Shown piece by piece: positions 33,107-44,801 of a stretch of 64,000 bases of DNA; the stretch's first letter is position 1; the number at the start of each line of letters is the position of its first letter. The stretch lies in NCBI RefSeq assembly GCF_028372415.1, contig NC_092873.1:350141890-350205889 (forward strand). Reading direction: 5' to 3'. The notes below the pieces were generated by a model that worked only from the letters and a program-made list of their open reading frames with translations, was not told where the DNA came from and did no database searches. The position numbers and the translations under genes were made by a program. This DNA is from Notamacropus eugenii (Eukaryota > Chordata > Mammalia > Diprotodontia > Macropodidae).

Positions 33107-33296
33107 GTACAGTTCCACAGGGAGGTGGCCATGGGAGTGTGGCACACAAGGTGGGTGGAGGATTGGGGTGGAGAACTCAGTTCTTGTCCTAGGAGACAGG
33201 CTTTTGAATGTGCTCTCCTGTGGTCTACAGAAGATCTCCATTTCGAAATCGACACAGGGGGAGAGCTTCAGATGATGTGTGTCTGTACTCATTCAT

Positions 33297-33298
<2 letters not shown>

Positions 33299-33347
<49 letters not shown>
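33299..33347 (+). repeat. (GT)n microsatellite
   Basis: An uninterrupted GT tract next to a reverse-oriented SINE (33350-33465). Confidence 0.95.
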
Positions 33348-33348
<1 letters not shown>

Positions 33349-34639
33349 TGGCAATTGGGATTTAGTGACTTGTCCAGGGTCACATAGTGTTTGTTGTCAG
33401 ATTTGAACTCAGGTCCTTCTAATTCCAGAACCGGTGCTCCATCCACTGTACCACCTAGCTACCAAGTGTGCACCCATTCTTGAGGCATGAATTTGGGTGA
33501 TTGTAGGTGGCAATGCACTTCCCCTAGACCTGATTTAGACAATTTTTGTGTGTATCAGTATAATAACTGATAATAATCCTTGTCGTTTTGTGTAATAACC
33601 CTTTTTGATATGTGGCTGAGTATGCTTATGTCTATATAAGTTTCTGTGACTTGTATGCTTTTATGTGTCTGTGTTTGAAACCCCTAGAGTCCACCCCAAA
33701 GCCACCCCCCCATCCCTACCATATTTGGACCAAATAGTGTCTCTCTCCTGAGAGCTTCAAACTCTCTCAGCCTGTCTCAGAGTTCTGTCTAGGCACAGCT
33801 GGTATCAGTTAGGGTGGCATGACTGCAGCTCACCCTAGGATCTGATAGCAGGGAGTCCATCCCCTTCCTGCCTTCTCAGAGACTCCTTGACGAGTCACAG
33901 TCCCTGTAAGGGGACCAGACCTCTTTAGTTGCAATGAGGTGGCAAACCCAGAGACTCTTGGATCGTCATCATGCCAGAGAGTTGTATATGAATGGATAAA
34001 TGTGCAAGCATCTGTGGTCTACAGGTTAGAACATCAATATATTTGGCCAAAAGCCTACAGACCTTTCAGGAACAAAAGCTCCGATACAAGGTAGGCCTCA
34101 GGGGAAGCCTTATAAAAAGCAGAGATAGCAAAAATCAGACGCGAGCTGAGTTAGACTACGTTCCCAAGCGTGGAAATGGGTAGCATGGCAGAGTTTATTT
34201 CCTATACCTATATAATGGAAGCAACTTGTGAATGAACCTGCCCCACCTTGAATGACTTTTGTTCTGGTTTCTGAAGCAGCTGGTACAGGGAGAGCCTCTG
34301 AAAAGGTTCATATGTGTCTGTGCCAAACAGTAAGTGACATGGATTTCCCAGAATTATTCGTGAATACCTGCTGGCTGGAATTACACACCAGGAAACTTTG
34401 GGCACAGAGCCAGAGATACAGGGCAAAAAGAAAAGACAATGGGGTGGGGCTGGGGGGCAAGGGGAAACTCTCCAAGCCAGGGGCCTTGCAATGTAGGTTT
34501 GCTGGGTGAGAGGAGGCCGATGGCATCTGCCTTGGATCTTGGCAGTGGGCCCGGTCTGGAAATGGATAACTGTGGAGATTTGTCTGAACTTGGAAAAGGT
34601 GAGATTGACCAGGGAGAAGCAACTCTCTGTTCTTGGTCG

Positions 34640-34745
34640 CATTTAATTACCCTATACCATTTGGAGCAATATGGACTTTAATACAGCCGGTCTCAGTCAG
34701 GCCATTTTGAGCCAAAACCTAGTCATGAAAATTAATTAGTGCCTG
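34640..34745. promoter_or_regulatory. candidate enhancer with paired TAATTA sites
   Basis: ATTTAATTACC (near 34641) and AATTAATTAG (near 34729) bracket a non-repetitive tract, followed by a TGACCT nuclear-receptor half-site. The pattern resembles conserved noncoding elements, but conservation cannot be tested here. Confidence 0.25.
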
Positions 34746-34839
34746 CTTGAAAAGTGACCTGAAAATATGCAGGATCAGGATGAAATGGAAGCACCCCATG
34801 GGAGTGATACATGGTCTTACAATTGTGTACCCAGGGTTA

Positions 34840-35080
34840 GCTGGGCACCCTAGAAGAGCCTGGAATCACAAAGACCAGAGTTCAAATCCAGCCTCAGATA
34901 CTTATTAGCTGTATGATCCTGGGGAAGTCATTAATCCATTATTTGCCTCAGTTTCCTTATCTGTAAAATAGGGATGAAAATAGCACCTTCTTCCCAACAT
35001 TGTTGTAAGGATACATAAGATAATGTTTACAAAATTCCCTGCAAACCTGGAAGCACTATACAAATGCTAGCTAGCTATAT
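34840..35080 (+). repeat. CORE-SINE
   Basis: 'ccagagttcaaatccagcct', 'tttccttatctgtaaaatag' and 'agcactatacaaatgctagc' give head, middle and 3' end. Confidence 0.7.
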
Positions 35081-35539
35081 GCTATAAATGCTATGTGTCC
35101 TTTGGAAGATACTTTCATTTTCTTAAAAAAATGAATTATGAATACATATCAGAGAACAAAATAAAATCTAGAAGGAAGCACAGAAAAGTTGAGTTGCTTT
35201 GAAAATAATGTATAGGGTTTATTACATGGGTTTTTGGGGAATGGAAATTTATTGTTTATTTTATTAATTATTTATCCGTATTTATTATGTGTTTATTATC
35301 TTCTCATATGGTCATCTGTGTAGATGGAACTGATTTTTCCTTTTCTCATTTAAAATGAATAAACATTTTTTTTAAAAGGAAAAAAAATTAATTATGGCCC
35401 TGGGAATATAGATTCTATTTGAGGGGAATATGTTTCCCTGTCTTACTATCTCTGCAACCTTGGACAAATCACATAATCTCCCTGCGCCTCAGTTTCCTCA
35501 TCTGTAAAATGAAGGGTTGAATTAAATGACTTCTGAGTA

Positions 35540-35755
35540 CCTGGAGTCAGGAAGATTTCTCTTCCTGAGTTCAAATCCAGCCTCAGACACTTACTAGGTG
35601 TGGCCCTGGGCCAGTCACTTAACCCTGTTTGCATCAGTTTCCTCATCTGTAAAATGAACTGAAAAGGGAAATGGCAAACTACTCCAGTATCTTTGTCAAG
35701 AAAACCCTAAATGGGGTCACAGAGAGTCAGATACAACCGAAGTGACAGAACAACA
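35540..35755 (+). repeat. tRNA-like SINE
   Basis: 'tggagtcaggaagatttctc' to 'agtgacagaacaacaacgca', with 'cagtatctttgtcaagaaaa' inside. Confidence 0.75.
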
Positions 35756-35929
35756 ACGCATTTTTTATGTCATAGTCATTTCTAAATATACCCTTCTCTC
35801 TTTCCATTTCCTGTGACGAGGATAAACAGTTAAGCCAAACCAACTGAAACAGGGAACCAGTCTGACAGCATTTGCAACATTTCATACCCGTGGTCCTACA
35901 TATGTCCAGACAAAAGGAGGAGGTGCATT

Positions 35930-36660
35930 TTATGGTATTTTAGAATTGAAAGAGACCTCAGAGATGATCTAAACCAACCTATGTTCAAAAATATACCTGA
36001 TAAATACTTAGAGACCTCCAGTTAGGGGGAACCCACCACCTCTCAGCTAGATGTCACAGTGTATAGAGTGCTGGGTCTGGAGCCAGGAAGACCTGAGTTC
36101 AAATTCAGCCTCAAATACTTCCTAGCTGTGTGACCCTGGGCAAGTCACTTAATCTTGTTGGCCTCAGTTCCCTCATCTGTAAAATTAACTGGAGAAGGAA
36201 GTGGCAAACCACTCCAGGATCTTTGCCAAGAAAACCCCAAATGGGGTCACGAACAGATGAACACTACTGAAATGATGAACAATCACATTACCTCTCAGAC
36301 GAGCCTGTTGCATTTTTAGATGGATGCCTCTAATTGTCAGACAGTTTTTTTTTACATCAAGCCTAAAATTGGTCCTTTTATAACTTTACCTATGGCTCCC
36401 AGGAACAAATAGAACATTTCTATCCCCTTCATATACTTGAACAGTTACCATGTCCCTGCTGGATCTGCTGTTTTCTGAGCTAAATATTCCCAGTTTCTTC
36501 AGATGATCCTCAAGTAAAATGGACTAAAGTCCCTTTACCAACCTGGTTACCACTCTCTGCCTACTCTCCAGCTTATCGATTTCCTTCTTAAAATATAGCA
36601 TGTTGAACTGAACACAGTATTCCATATGTGATCTGACTAGGGCAGAGTATAGATGGTCCT
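35930..36660 (-). repeat. CR1/L3-like LINE fragment interrupted by SINE
   Basis: 'gaaccaccacctctcagctagatg'-like text (in two parts: 'ggaacccaccacctctca', 'gctagatgtcac') and 'gttgaactgaacacagtatt' recall a CR1-type LINE 3' region; it resumes near 37125 with 'tctagcctgtcaatgtcttt'. A SINE lies at 36045-36290. The family assignment is from memory and weak, and the strand is uncertain. Confidence 0.3.
36045..36290 (+). repeat. tRNA-like SINE
   Basis: 'cagctagatgtcacagtgta' to 'aaatgatgaacaatcaca', nearly full length. Confidence 0.75.
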
Positions 36661-36857
36661 CCTTATCCCTGGAAGCTCTGCTCCTCAATGTGGCCCATGA
36701 CTGACTTAGTTCTTTTTGTGGTCACATCACACTGATGACTCCTGTTGAACTTGTGGTCCACTAAATCCCCTGGATCTTTTTCAGATGAGTTTTTATCTAT
36801 CCATGCTTTCCTCCATCCTGTACGACTGAGGTTGATATTTTGGACCCAAGCGTTAGT

Positions 36858-37120
36858 TTGTTGTTGTTCAGTCATTTCAGTCATGTCCTACTTTTTATGA
36901 CCCCATTTGGGGTTTTCTTGGCATGAATATTGAAGTGGTTTGCCAATTCCCTTCTCCAGTTCATTTTATAGATGAAGAAACTGAGGCAAACAGAGTTAAG
37001 TGACTTGCCCAGGGTCACACAGCTAGTAAGCATCTGAGGTCAGACCCGAACTGAGGAAGAGGAGTCTTCCAGACTCCAGGCCTGGTGCTCTATCTCCTGC
37101 ACCACTTAGCTGCCCAAATA
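36858..37120 (-). repeat. tRNA-like SINE nested in an older LINE-like repeat
   Basis: 'ttgttgttcagtcatttcag' to 'accacttagctgcccaa'. The sequences on its two sides read as one older repeat. Confidence 0.75.
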
Positions 37121-37494
37121 TTAACACTTTATGTTTATTCCAATAGAATTTCATCTTATTAGATTCATCCCAATGGTCTAGCCTGTCAATGTCTTTTTGG
37201 ATCCTGATGCCATCATCCATGTGTAGAACTGGTTCTCCTAGCTTTTTATGAGCCTACTATCTTTGTCTTCATCATTTCCTCATTTATCCTCTCCTTCCCT
37301 GATAACGAGATAGTGGATAGTCATATAGTATATCGAGACCTGGCCTCAGAACCATGCAGACCTGTCCCATCTCTTTTACGTAGAAGTTGTGTGACCCCCT
37401 GGTCAGGTCAGTTAACCTCTTAGGGCTCTAATAATAATCATAATAGCCAGCTGTTATATTGCCCTTTTAGGTCTGTACAGTCCTGTGTCTATTA

Positions 37495-37850
37495 TTTTCT
37501 TTCTTCTTTGCTAGGCATTTGGGGTTAGGTGACTTACCCAGGGTCACACAGCAGGTAAGTGTCAAGTGTCTATGTACAGATTTGATCTCAGGTCCTCTTG
37601 ATTCCAGAGCCAGTGCTCTATCCACTGTGCCACCTAGCTTCCCCTTCTATAATTTTCTCTCATTTGATACAGAACCCTATGATATAAAATGTACCCCCAT
37701 TTTACAGATGAGGAAACTGAGACCCCGACAAGTTAAGTGACTTGCCCAGGGTCATACAGCTAGTAAGTATCTGAGGTGGGATTGAAAATCAGGTCTTTCT
37801 GGTTCTGAGGCCAGGTCTCTATCCCCTCTTTCACCAATATATTCTGAGTA
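37495..37850. repeat. reverse tRNA-like SINE followed by MIR core
   Basis: 37495-37645 ends in 'ctatccactgtgccacctag' (minus-oriented SINE). 37660-37850 has 'cattttacagatgaggaaac' and 'gggtcatacagctagtaagt' (MIR). Confidence 0.65.
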
Positions 37851-38374
37851 ACTCTCAGACTACAAGTTACAGAGAAGGTGGCCACCATATTGGGAGTAGG
37901 AATTACCTGGGGTTCTCTATACTAATAAAATAGCAGGTCCATTCCCTATCTATTCTTTGGTGGTATAGTTAATTCCTCATACAGGTTTTGAGCACTTAGA
38001 AAGATATCACCCTAGGAGGTAGAGAGTGGGTACCCACTGTAATAAAGATCTCCATTTACAGACATGAAAACTGAGTTAAGAGGGGGTGAGTTAATCCACT
38101 TTGGTCATGTGCTAACGCTAATGAGTCTAAGTCAGGTAGAGAATCTGGGCTTTCTGAATCTTTCTTAATGCTTAAAAAAAATAATCACTCTATGATTCCT
38201 CACAGATCAGAGCTGCCAGGGTATGAGGGAGCAAAAATAAACTTTAACAAAAAAGGAAAGGAAGAAAGGAAAGAACCCATTTAATAAGGTTTCCAGACTT
38301 GCCTTCTAGGCAGTCTTCCAGTCATATGGCTCTGTACCATAGAGAATTCTGACAGATGCTTTGTTACAGAAGAG

Positions 38375-38640
38375 TTTTAGTTATACTTCCTAGCTGGGTG
38401 ACCCTGGACAAGTCACTTAACCCTGTTTGTCTCAATTTCCTCATCTGTAAAATGAGCTGGAGAAAGAAATGGCAAACCAATAACTCTGTGACCCTGGGTA
38501 AGTCACTTAACCCTGTTTGCTTCATTTTCCTCATCTTTAAAATGAGCTGGAGAAAGAAACAGCAAAAAACCATTCCAGTATCTTTGCCAAGGAAATCTCA
38601 AATGAGGTCACGAAGAGGTGGACACAGCTAAAAAATAGTA
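38375..38640 (+). repeat. tRNA-like SINE with internal tandem duplication
   Basis: The segment from 'gggtgaccctgg' to 'agctggagaaagaaatggca' (about 38395-38475) is repeated as 'ctgtgaccctgg' to 'agctggagaaagaaacagca' (about 38487-38567). The copies differ at a few bases, so the duplication is not recent. The overlapping open frames come from this. Confidence 0.7.
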
Positions 38641-39821
38641 ATAGCAGTTGAGGAAACAAGGCAGTAAAGTTAAGTGACTTTCCCAGACTCACATAGGTAA
38701 TAAGTATCTAAGGCCATTTTGGAATTCTAGTCTTCCCTACTCCAGGACCAGTACTCTAGCCACTGCACCACCTAGCTGCCTCTAGATTAGATGAAATAAT
38801 AGTGTTGGTCCAAATAATGGAGTCCTACACTGTGATCACCTGAAGAATGACCCCTTCTAACCTGCTTGTTCCAGGGTGGAGATGCTATTGGGTTTTCCCC
38901 AGTCCCCTGGCTTGTTCAACAGGGGCTTATTTGAGAGGGAGTGTGATGTAATGGGTATGGCAGCTGTGGTGGCAACTGGGAATCTGATGCTTTTGGGGGG
39001 AATCCAGGTGAGCATACGCAAATCTCTTATATTTTCTTAGCCTCAATTTCCTCATCTGTAGAATGGAGATAAAAATACCTGTAGTACCTTCAAAGGTTCT
39101 TGTGAACCTCAGTTTTGCTCACAGACGTGCTAGAGCACTTTAGAGACCAGAGAGCCCTACATAAATGTCAGCTGTGATTTCTACTATCCCAGACTAGACA
39201 AGGGAGAATCAGAAATAATCTAGTGCTTGATAAACCTGAAAATGCAAAGTACTAAGAAAAGAAGACCCTAATTGATTTAAAAAAAAATTGCTGGGAAAAT
39301 GGAAAGCAATCTGGCAGGAATTAGGCTTAGACCAACATATTATACAATTTTCCACAATAAATTCAAAATAGTTGAGATGCCTGGAATAGGGAAGGGAGAG
39401 AGGTATGGTTTATAAAATTTTAAGACTTCTACATGGATGGCCAAAACTTCATGACAGTAACTCGTAGACAAAGAACTACTTTGGAATTGAATGGACCATT
39501 AGATTCTCCTTGTCTTGATTTGGGTGTCAGCTAAAAAAAGAAATTGCTAGTCAGGGTGAGAGGAAAGGGTGAGTGTGCATATGTGAGTTTGTGTAGGTGA
39601 CTGCGTGTGGGTATATGAACGTGTAAGTATGTGCGTAGGGGTAGGTGGGCTCTGCCAACCAGACTGTTAATTGGTGCTATGTGACTGGTGGGGGTGTTCC
39701 AATTGCCAAGTGAGAGATGCCAAGGAGGGGATCTCTCTAAGGGCGTTTAATTTCATGAGGGGCCTCTGGTGGGGTGGGAGTGGAAAACCAAGGCTCTCCC
39801 TCTCCTCCTCCCTCCCACCAG

Positions 39822-39974
39822 GCCCATGAACGCCTGGAAGAGACCAAACTAGAGGCTGTTCGGGACAATAACTTGGAGCTGGTACAGGAGATCCTTCAGG
39901 ACCTGGCTGAGCTGGCCGAGCAGAGCAGCACAGCTGCTGAACTTGCCCATATTCTCCAGGAGCCACACTTCCAG
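39822..39974 (+). CDS. MPP2: MPP2 exon 4 (L27C domain)
   Basis: Acceptor TCCCACCAG, donor CCAG|GTGGGG, phase 0 to 0, 51 codons (residues 51-101). It encodes AHERLEETKLEAV, NNLELVQEIL and ELAHILQEPHFQ, the second L27 module typical of the p55 MAGUK family. The high charge and Leu periodicity fit the three-helix fold. Confidence 0.96.
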
Positions 39975-40544
39975 GTGGGGGGCCCCAGGTTGAAACAGGA
40001 GTGTGGGTGGGCAAAGGGACATTCTAGAAGAATTTTAGGATGAACCTCAAGGCTTTTCCATGACATGAACCCCTTACACTGGCAAATCACTTTCTGTGCC
40101 AAAGAGTTTCAGCATATCTCCTCTAGCTGTGCTTGGCATAGGAGCAGGTGGAAGGTTGGTGCTGAGGGTAGGGAATGGAGCCCTGGCTGAGGGATTGGGC
40201 TGAGAAAGTGGTTGGATCTGGTTGAGTGAAGGAAGTTTCCAGGTGGGAAGGACAGGGGGACCTGGGAAGGGAAGTTTGATAGACTTTGATGTTTGGATAG
40301 AGATCTGATGATAGAATCAGCTCCGATGGAGGTGATCTGGTCAGGGTCTTGAAAGGGCCCCAGGGGGTCTGGTAGGACTCTAAAGGAAAGGAATTGGATG
40401 GAGGAGAGAAGGTTGGGGGAAGAGAGACCTGGGAGAGAGGTATGGGGAGGATGAGTAATGAGGGGGTTGCTAGGGACTGATGGGAGGCCGCTGGGGCAGG
40501 GGAAAGCTGGGCACTGCTGTTTCTTGACTGCTCTGTTTCACTAG

Positions 40545-40694
40545 TCCCTCCTGGAGACACATGACTCTGTGGCATCGAAGAGCTATGAGACACCACCTCC
40601 CAGCCCTGGCCTGGACCCCATGTTCAACAACCAGCCTGTCCCTCCAGATGCTGTGCGAATGGTGGGCATCCGAAAGACCGCAGGAGAGCACCTG
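40545..40694 (+). CDS. MPP2: MPP2 exon 5 (linker and start of PDZ)
   Basis: Acceptor TTTCACTAG, donor CCTG|GTGAGG, phase 0 to 0, residues 102-151. A proline-rich linker (YETPPPSPGLDP) leads into the first PDZ strand, VRMVGIRKTAGEHL, whose last Leu begins the carboxylate-binding loop completed by the next exon. Confidence 0.96.
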
Positions 40695-41830
40695 GTGAGG
40701 ACGCTGGGGTAGGAGGTAAAGGAAATAGGGTGAAGGGCCATCAGGGAGAGCAGGGGGCACTAGGGAGGGCATGCCCATGCCCTGCCTGGGTGACACTGCA
40801 GAGCAGACCAAATGAGGGAATGTGAAGGACTTTGGGAAAGTTGGGAGAGGTAGAGATAGTTGAGACAGGGCTGGTGAGGGAAGCGGGGGTCACCAGTGAG
40901 GAGTGGCTAACCATAGCTACAAGGAAGAAAATGCAGAAATTCCAGCACCTGGGAACACATGTATGCTCAGGGTCTTTAACCAGCAAGTAAAGAGAGGCAG
41001 GACGAGACAGCTGCGGTATAATGGAAAGAGGACCGGGCTTGGGTCCCAGTCCTGCCTCTGACGATGCCCAGTCGTGGGGTTACAAACAAGGCATTTCATC
41101 TTTCCCAGCCTCAGTTTTCCCATTTGTAAAAGGGGACAATAGCACCTGCAGTCATCTAGCAAACACTGATTCAGCACCTACTATGGGTCAGGCACTGGGG
41201 ACACACTCCACATAGATGAAAATAAAACCCTCCCTTCCTCCAGGAGTTTGCATCCTTTAGTGGGAGAGAGAAGGGGGGCATATGAGTAGACATAAAATAG
41301 TTATATGGAATGTGACTATGGGGGTGGGGATACCCCGCAGCTTTGGGGATCCCAGGGCCTCATTGAGGAGGTGGCCCAGTCTGAGCTGAGTTTTGAGGAG
41401 TAAAGGAGATCATTTAAAATGCCGACAAATCTCAAAGGGCTTCATAAGCTCCATTATTTATTATTGTTACTATGAGTTATTATGATTATTTTCCACTTCT
41501 AGTTAGTGCTGCCTTATGAATTGCTTCATCCAGGCTAATCAGTAGGAGGAGGGAATAAGGGAAGGGGGAGGGGTGGTGTTCTCAACCTTGGCTTCTGGGC
41601 CAGGGGGCTGGTGAGAGGGGAGGAGGGAGAGGAGGGGAGGGAGAGGAGCTGTCTGAAGAAGCCCTGCTGGGGGAGCTGAGGGCCTAGGCTTCTGAGAATT
41701 GAGCAGGAGGTGGGAGTCAGCGGTGGCAGTGGCAGGTTCTGGAGAGAAGGCTAGGACATTGAAGCTTGGGGGGAGCACAGAGTCAAACCTATCCCTTAAC
41801 CTGCCCACCTCCTCTCACTGCTTTGTCCAG

Positions 41831-42058
41831 GGCGTGACGTTTCGAGTAGAGGGTGGGGAGCTGGTGATTGCCCGTATTCTGCACGGGGGCATGGTGGCTC
41901 AGCAGGGCCTGCTGCACGTGGGTGATGTCATCAAGGAGGTGAATGGGCAGCCTGTGGGCAGTGACCCCCGGGGGCTGCAGGAATTACTCCGGAGCGCCAG
42001 TGGTAGCGTCATCCTCAAGATCCTGCCCAGTTACCAGGAGCCCCACCTGCCTCGACAG
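41831..42058 (+). CDS. MPP2: MPP2 exon 6 (PDZ domain)
   Basis: Acceptor TTTGTCCAG, donor ACAG|GTGGGC, phase 0 to 0, residues 152-227. It begins GVTF, so the loop reads LGVTF, the family's version of GLGF. It continues with VARILHGGMVA-type sequence (IARILHGGMVAQQGLL), HVGDVIKEVNGQPVG and ILKILPSYQEP. PDZ domains bind C-terminal peptides of membrane proteins. Confidence 0.97.
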
Positions 42059-42554
42059 GTGGGCATCCGGTTGGCACCTGTGCCCACCTCCCTCTCTCCC
42101 TCCCTGGACCCTGCTCCCTTTTCCTTTACACCTGATTACCCCCCACATTGTTGTCTGAAGTCAGACAAGAGTCTGTGTGGTGTATACCCATGCAGCAAAT
42201 GGGGGGAGACGGGGATCCCTGCATGGAGCCGATGCATGTAACACGTGGGTATTCATACTTGCACAGATACGTAGGGGGTATGCAGAGTCAAAGGTGATGC
42301 AGAGGAAAGAATGCTGGATTTGGAGTTAGGAGAGGCCTGGGTTCCAAACCCTCCTCTGACCCAGAGCTTCCTGGCTCTGTGGCCACAGCCAGTCATCCTC
42401 TCTGAGTCTTAATTTCCTCATATGTAAAATGGAGGTAATTCAAACAGTACTTACTTCACAAGGCTGTTGTAGGACATCAACTGAGATCATGAATGTAAAG
42501 CACTTTGCCAACCTTAAATTGGTATAAAAATGCCAATTATCTTCTACAAAATTG

Positions 42555-43450
42555 TATTTAAGTGTGTCCACCCATCTGCATGAATGTGCATCTTTGTACT
42601 ACATATGTACGTTCTTGTACATGCTTGTATATCCACATGGCAGTACATCCTTGTAAGGCATGCATGCCCTTGTACATTTGTCACACCCTTGTATATGTGC
42701 TTCCTTATACATATGTGTGTCCTTATATGTGTGCATCCTTGTATATATATGTGTATGTATCTTTTTATATGTGTGCATCCTAGTGTATATATGTCCTTAT
42801 ATGTGTAGCCTTATATATAATATGTGTACACACATATGTACACACATGTATATATGGGTGTCCTTATATGTGTGCATCCTTGTGTATATATGTCCTTATA
42901 TGTGTGTATCCTTGTATATATGTGTGTGTCTTTATATATGTGTATCCTTATATATATGTATGTGTGTGTCTTTATATGTGTGCATCCTTGTGTATATATA
43001 TATGTCCTTATATGTGTGTATCCTTGTATATATGTGTGGGTATCTTTATATGTGTGCATCCATGTATATATGTGTATGTGTCTTTTTATATGTGTGCATC
43101 CTTGTGTATGTGTATGTATCCTTGTATATATGTGTGTGTATGTCTTTACATGTGTACATACTTGTATATAGATGTGTGTGTCCTTATATGTGTTCATCCT
43201 TGTGTATATATATATGTGTGTGTGTGTCCCCTTATATGCGTGTGTCCTTATATGTGTGCATCCTTATGTATATATGTCCTTATATGTATGTATCCTTGTA
43301 TATATGTGTGTGTCTTTATATGTGTGTATCCTTGTATATATGTGTGTCCTTCTATGTGTGCATCCTTGTACATATATGTTTCCTTATACATGTGTGGGCC
43401 CTAGTATGTGTGTGCATCCCTGTATATATGTGTGCACACTTACATACACA
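42555..43450 (+). repeat. TATATGTGTGCATCCTTG-type minisatellite
   Basis: Degenerate units mix TATATGTGTG, CATCCTTG and TCCTTATA blocks, with a unit period of roughly 20-35 bases and several higher-order combinations. The plus strand is G/T-rich with few C and A runs. All three forward frames and one reverse frame are open over long distances (for example 42660-43589), giving Cys/Ile/Tyr/Val-rich or Thr/His-rich 'proteins' that are artefacts. Confidence 0.9.
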
Positions 43451-43461
43451 CATTGCACATT

Positions 43462-43707
43462 TGTTTGGTCATTTCAGTGATGTCCCACTCTTCATGACCC
43501 CATTTAAGATTTTCTTGTCAAAGATACTGGGGTGCCATTTCCTTTTTCAACTCATTTTACAGATCAGAAAACTGAGGCAAAGAAGGTGAAGTGACTTGCC
43601 CAGGGTCACACAGCTACTAAGTGTCTGAAGTCAGATTTTGAACTCAGGAAGAGAAGTCTCCCTGACTCTGGGCCAGGCACTCTATCCACTGTGCCACCTA
43701 GCTGCCT
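43462..43707 (-). repeat. tRNA-like SINE next to the minisatellite
   Basis: 'ttggtcatttcagtgatgtc' to 'tgccacctagctgcctt'. After it, 43708-43780 returns to minisatellite-like text, so the SINE was probably inserted within the array. Confidence 0.75.
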
Positions 43708-44217
43708 TCTGTATATTTGTAGACACATGTATTTCCTTGTACATGTATGTTTATATGTGTGGCATGTATGCATATAAGCCTGTGTGGAATGTTTCTCCTT
43801 CTGGCATTAAGCATATGCAGCCTCCCATTCAGTTGAACCTCCCCAGGCCTGGCTGTTTCCTAGGAGCCTATGAGGTTTTTAGCATCTAGAAAGTGCTTTG
43901 TCACAACCCAAGTCCAGTGTGCAGGAGAGGGAGGAGAACGAGGGACCTGTCTTGGCATGGGCATCGCCCCCTCCTTCTCTCCCTAGAGTGTCTAGAGGGA
44001 GACAAGGAAGAATGATAACCGTACCCATAAATGGGAGGGACAAAGACAGGACTGATCCACCGCCCTTTGTTCTGGGCAGTGAAAGGAGCCTGGCAGTGGA
44101 TGGCAGGACAAGCAGAGACAGTGACGTCCCTCCTTAAAGGGGCAAAGGCTGATGTATATGAGTGTGACTGTTTGTGTGTACTCTCATCCCCCCACTGCCT
44201 TCCCCTTGGGACTTCAG

Positions 44218-44256
44218 AGGCTGCGGGATGGCACCTTACACCTGGGTATCCATGAG
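44218..44256 (+). CDS. MPP2: candidate MPP2 cassette exon (39 nt)
   Basis: A strong pyrimidine tract (44181-44210) and TTCAG acceptor precede the tract, and GAG|GTAGGG follows as donor. The 39 bases are in phase 0 with both neighbouring exons, contain no stop, and would add RLRDGTLHLGIHE between the PDZ domain and SH3. I do not recall this segment in other MPP2 proteins. It may be a short regulated (possibly neuronal) exon or a chance pair of splice sites. Confidence 0.4.
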
Positions 44257-44382
44257 GTAGGGGGAAGGGCACCAATCTTTTCCCTACCATTTGGCTCCTA
44301 GATGCCCTTATTGATGCCATGCCTAGCACAGCCTTTGATTTATATGTGCTTCTTCCCCTCTACCCCCCTACCCTTACCCCAG

Positions 44383-44514
44383 GTGTTTGTCAAATGCCAC
44401 TTTGACTATGAGCCAGCCCGGGATAGCTTGATCCCCTGCAAGGAGGCTGGCTTGCGCTTTTGTGCTGGGGACCTGCTCCAGATTGTTAACCAGGATGATG
44501 CTAACTGGTGGCAA
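44383..44514 (+). CDS. MPP2: MPP2 exon 7 (SH3, first part)
   Basis: Acceptor TTACCCCAG, donor GCAA|GTGAGT, phase 0 to 0, residues 228-271. It encodes [35 protein letters not shown] and DDANWWQ. FDYEP and NWWQ correspond to the ALYDY and WW ligand-surface motifs of SH3 domains. The Cys in LRFCAG replaces an Asn in the human protein as I recall it. Confidence 0.97.
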
Positions 44515-44801
44515 GTGAGTAAACCCAGGACCCTGTTCATGCCAGAGCTTGTCACCCCATGGAAGCCAGACCCTGTGCCCCAGGGATGCCTTGAAAACCT
44601 CCTCCCCCCCTCAGCCCTCTCTGGTCCACCTTAATCCAGTTGACCAAGTGGGGTGGTACAACTTGTGGGAAAGGAAGAAGCATGAACATGTCTTGATACC
44701 CTGAGGGAGGGTATTAGAAGTTGGCTAGATGGGAGGAAAAATGAAGGGGTAGGGGAGATAGCAAAGTTCTTAAGCCCGGTGGGCATGGGTGGGTGTTTCA
44801 G

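Larger units (their letters stand above)
33107..39821 (+). other. MPP2: MPP2 intron between exons 3 and 4
   Basis: This 6.7-kb intron holds SINEs in both orientations, a probable CR1/L3-type LINE fragment (about 35930-36660 and 37125-37260) split by a SINE, and a non-repetitive block near 34530-34800 with TAATTA motifs. About 33470-34500 and 38800-39780 are unassigned. Confidence 0.6.
42059..44382 (+). other. MPP2: MPP2 intron between PDZ and SH3 exons
   Basis: This 2.3-kb intron holds a CORE-SINE (42290-42545), a roughly 0.9-kb TATG-rich minisatellite, a reverse SINE (43462-43707) and an in-frame candidate cassette exon (44218-44256). Confidence 0.7.

Noticed and set aside
41699..42241. 180-codon open frame spanning the PDZ exon
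   Set aside because: The frame is the PDZ exon extended into both introns. Only 41831-42058 is supported by splice sites and homology.
42660..43589. 309-codon open frame rich in Cys, Ile, Tyr and Val
   Set aside because: It is the translation of the minisatellite. All forward frames and one reverse frame are open over the same region, and the end reads through a SINE.
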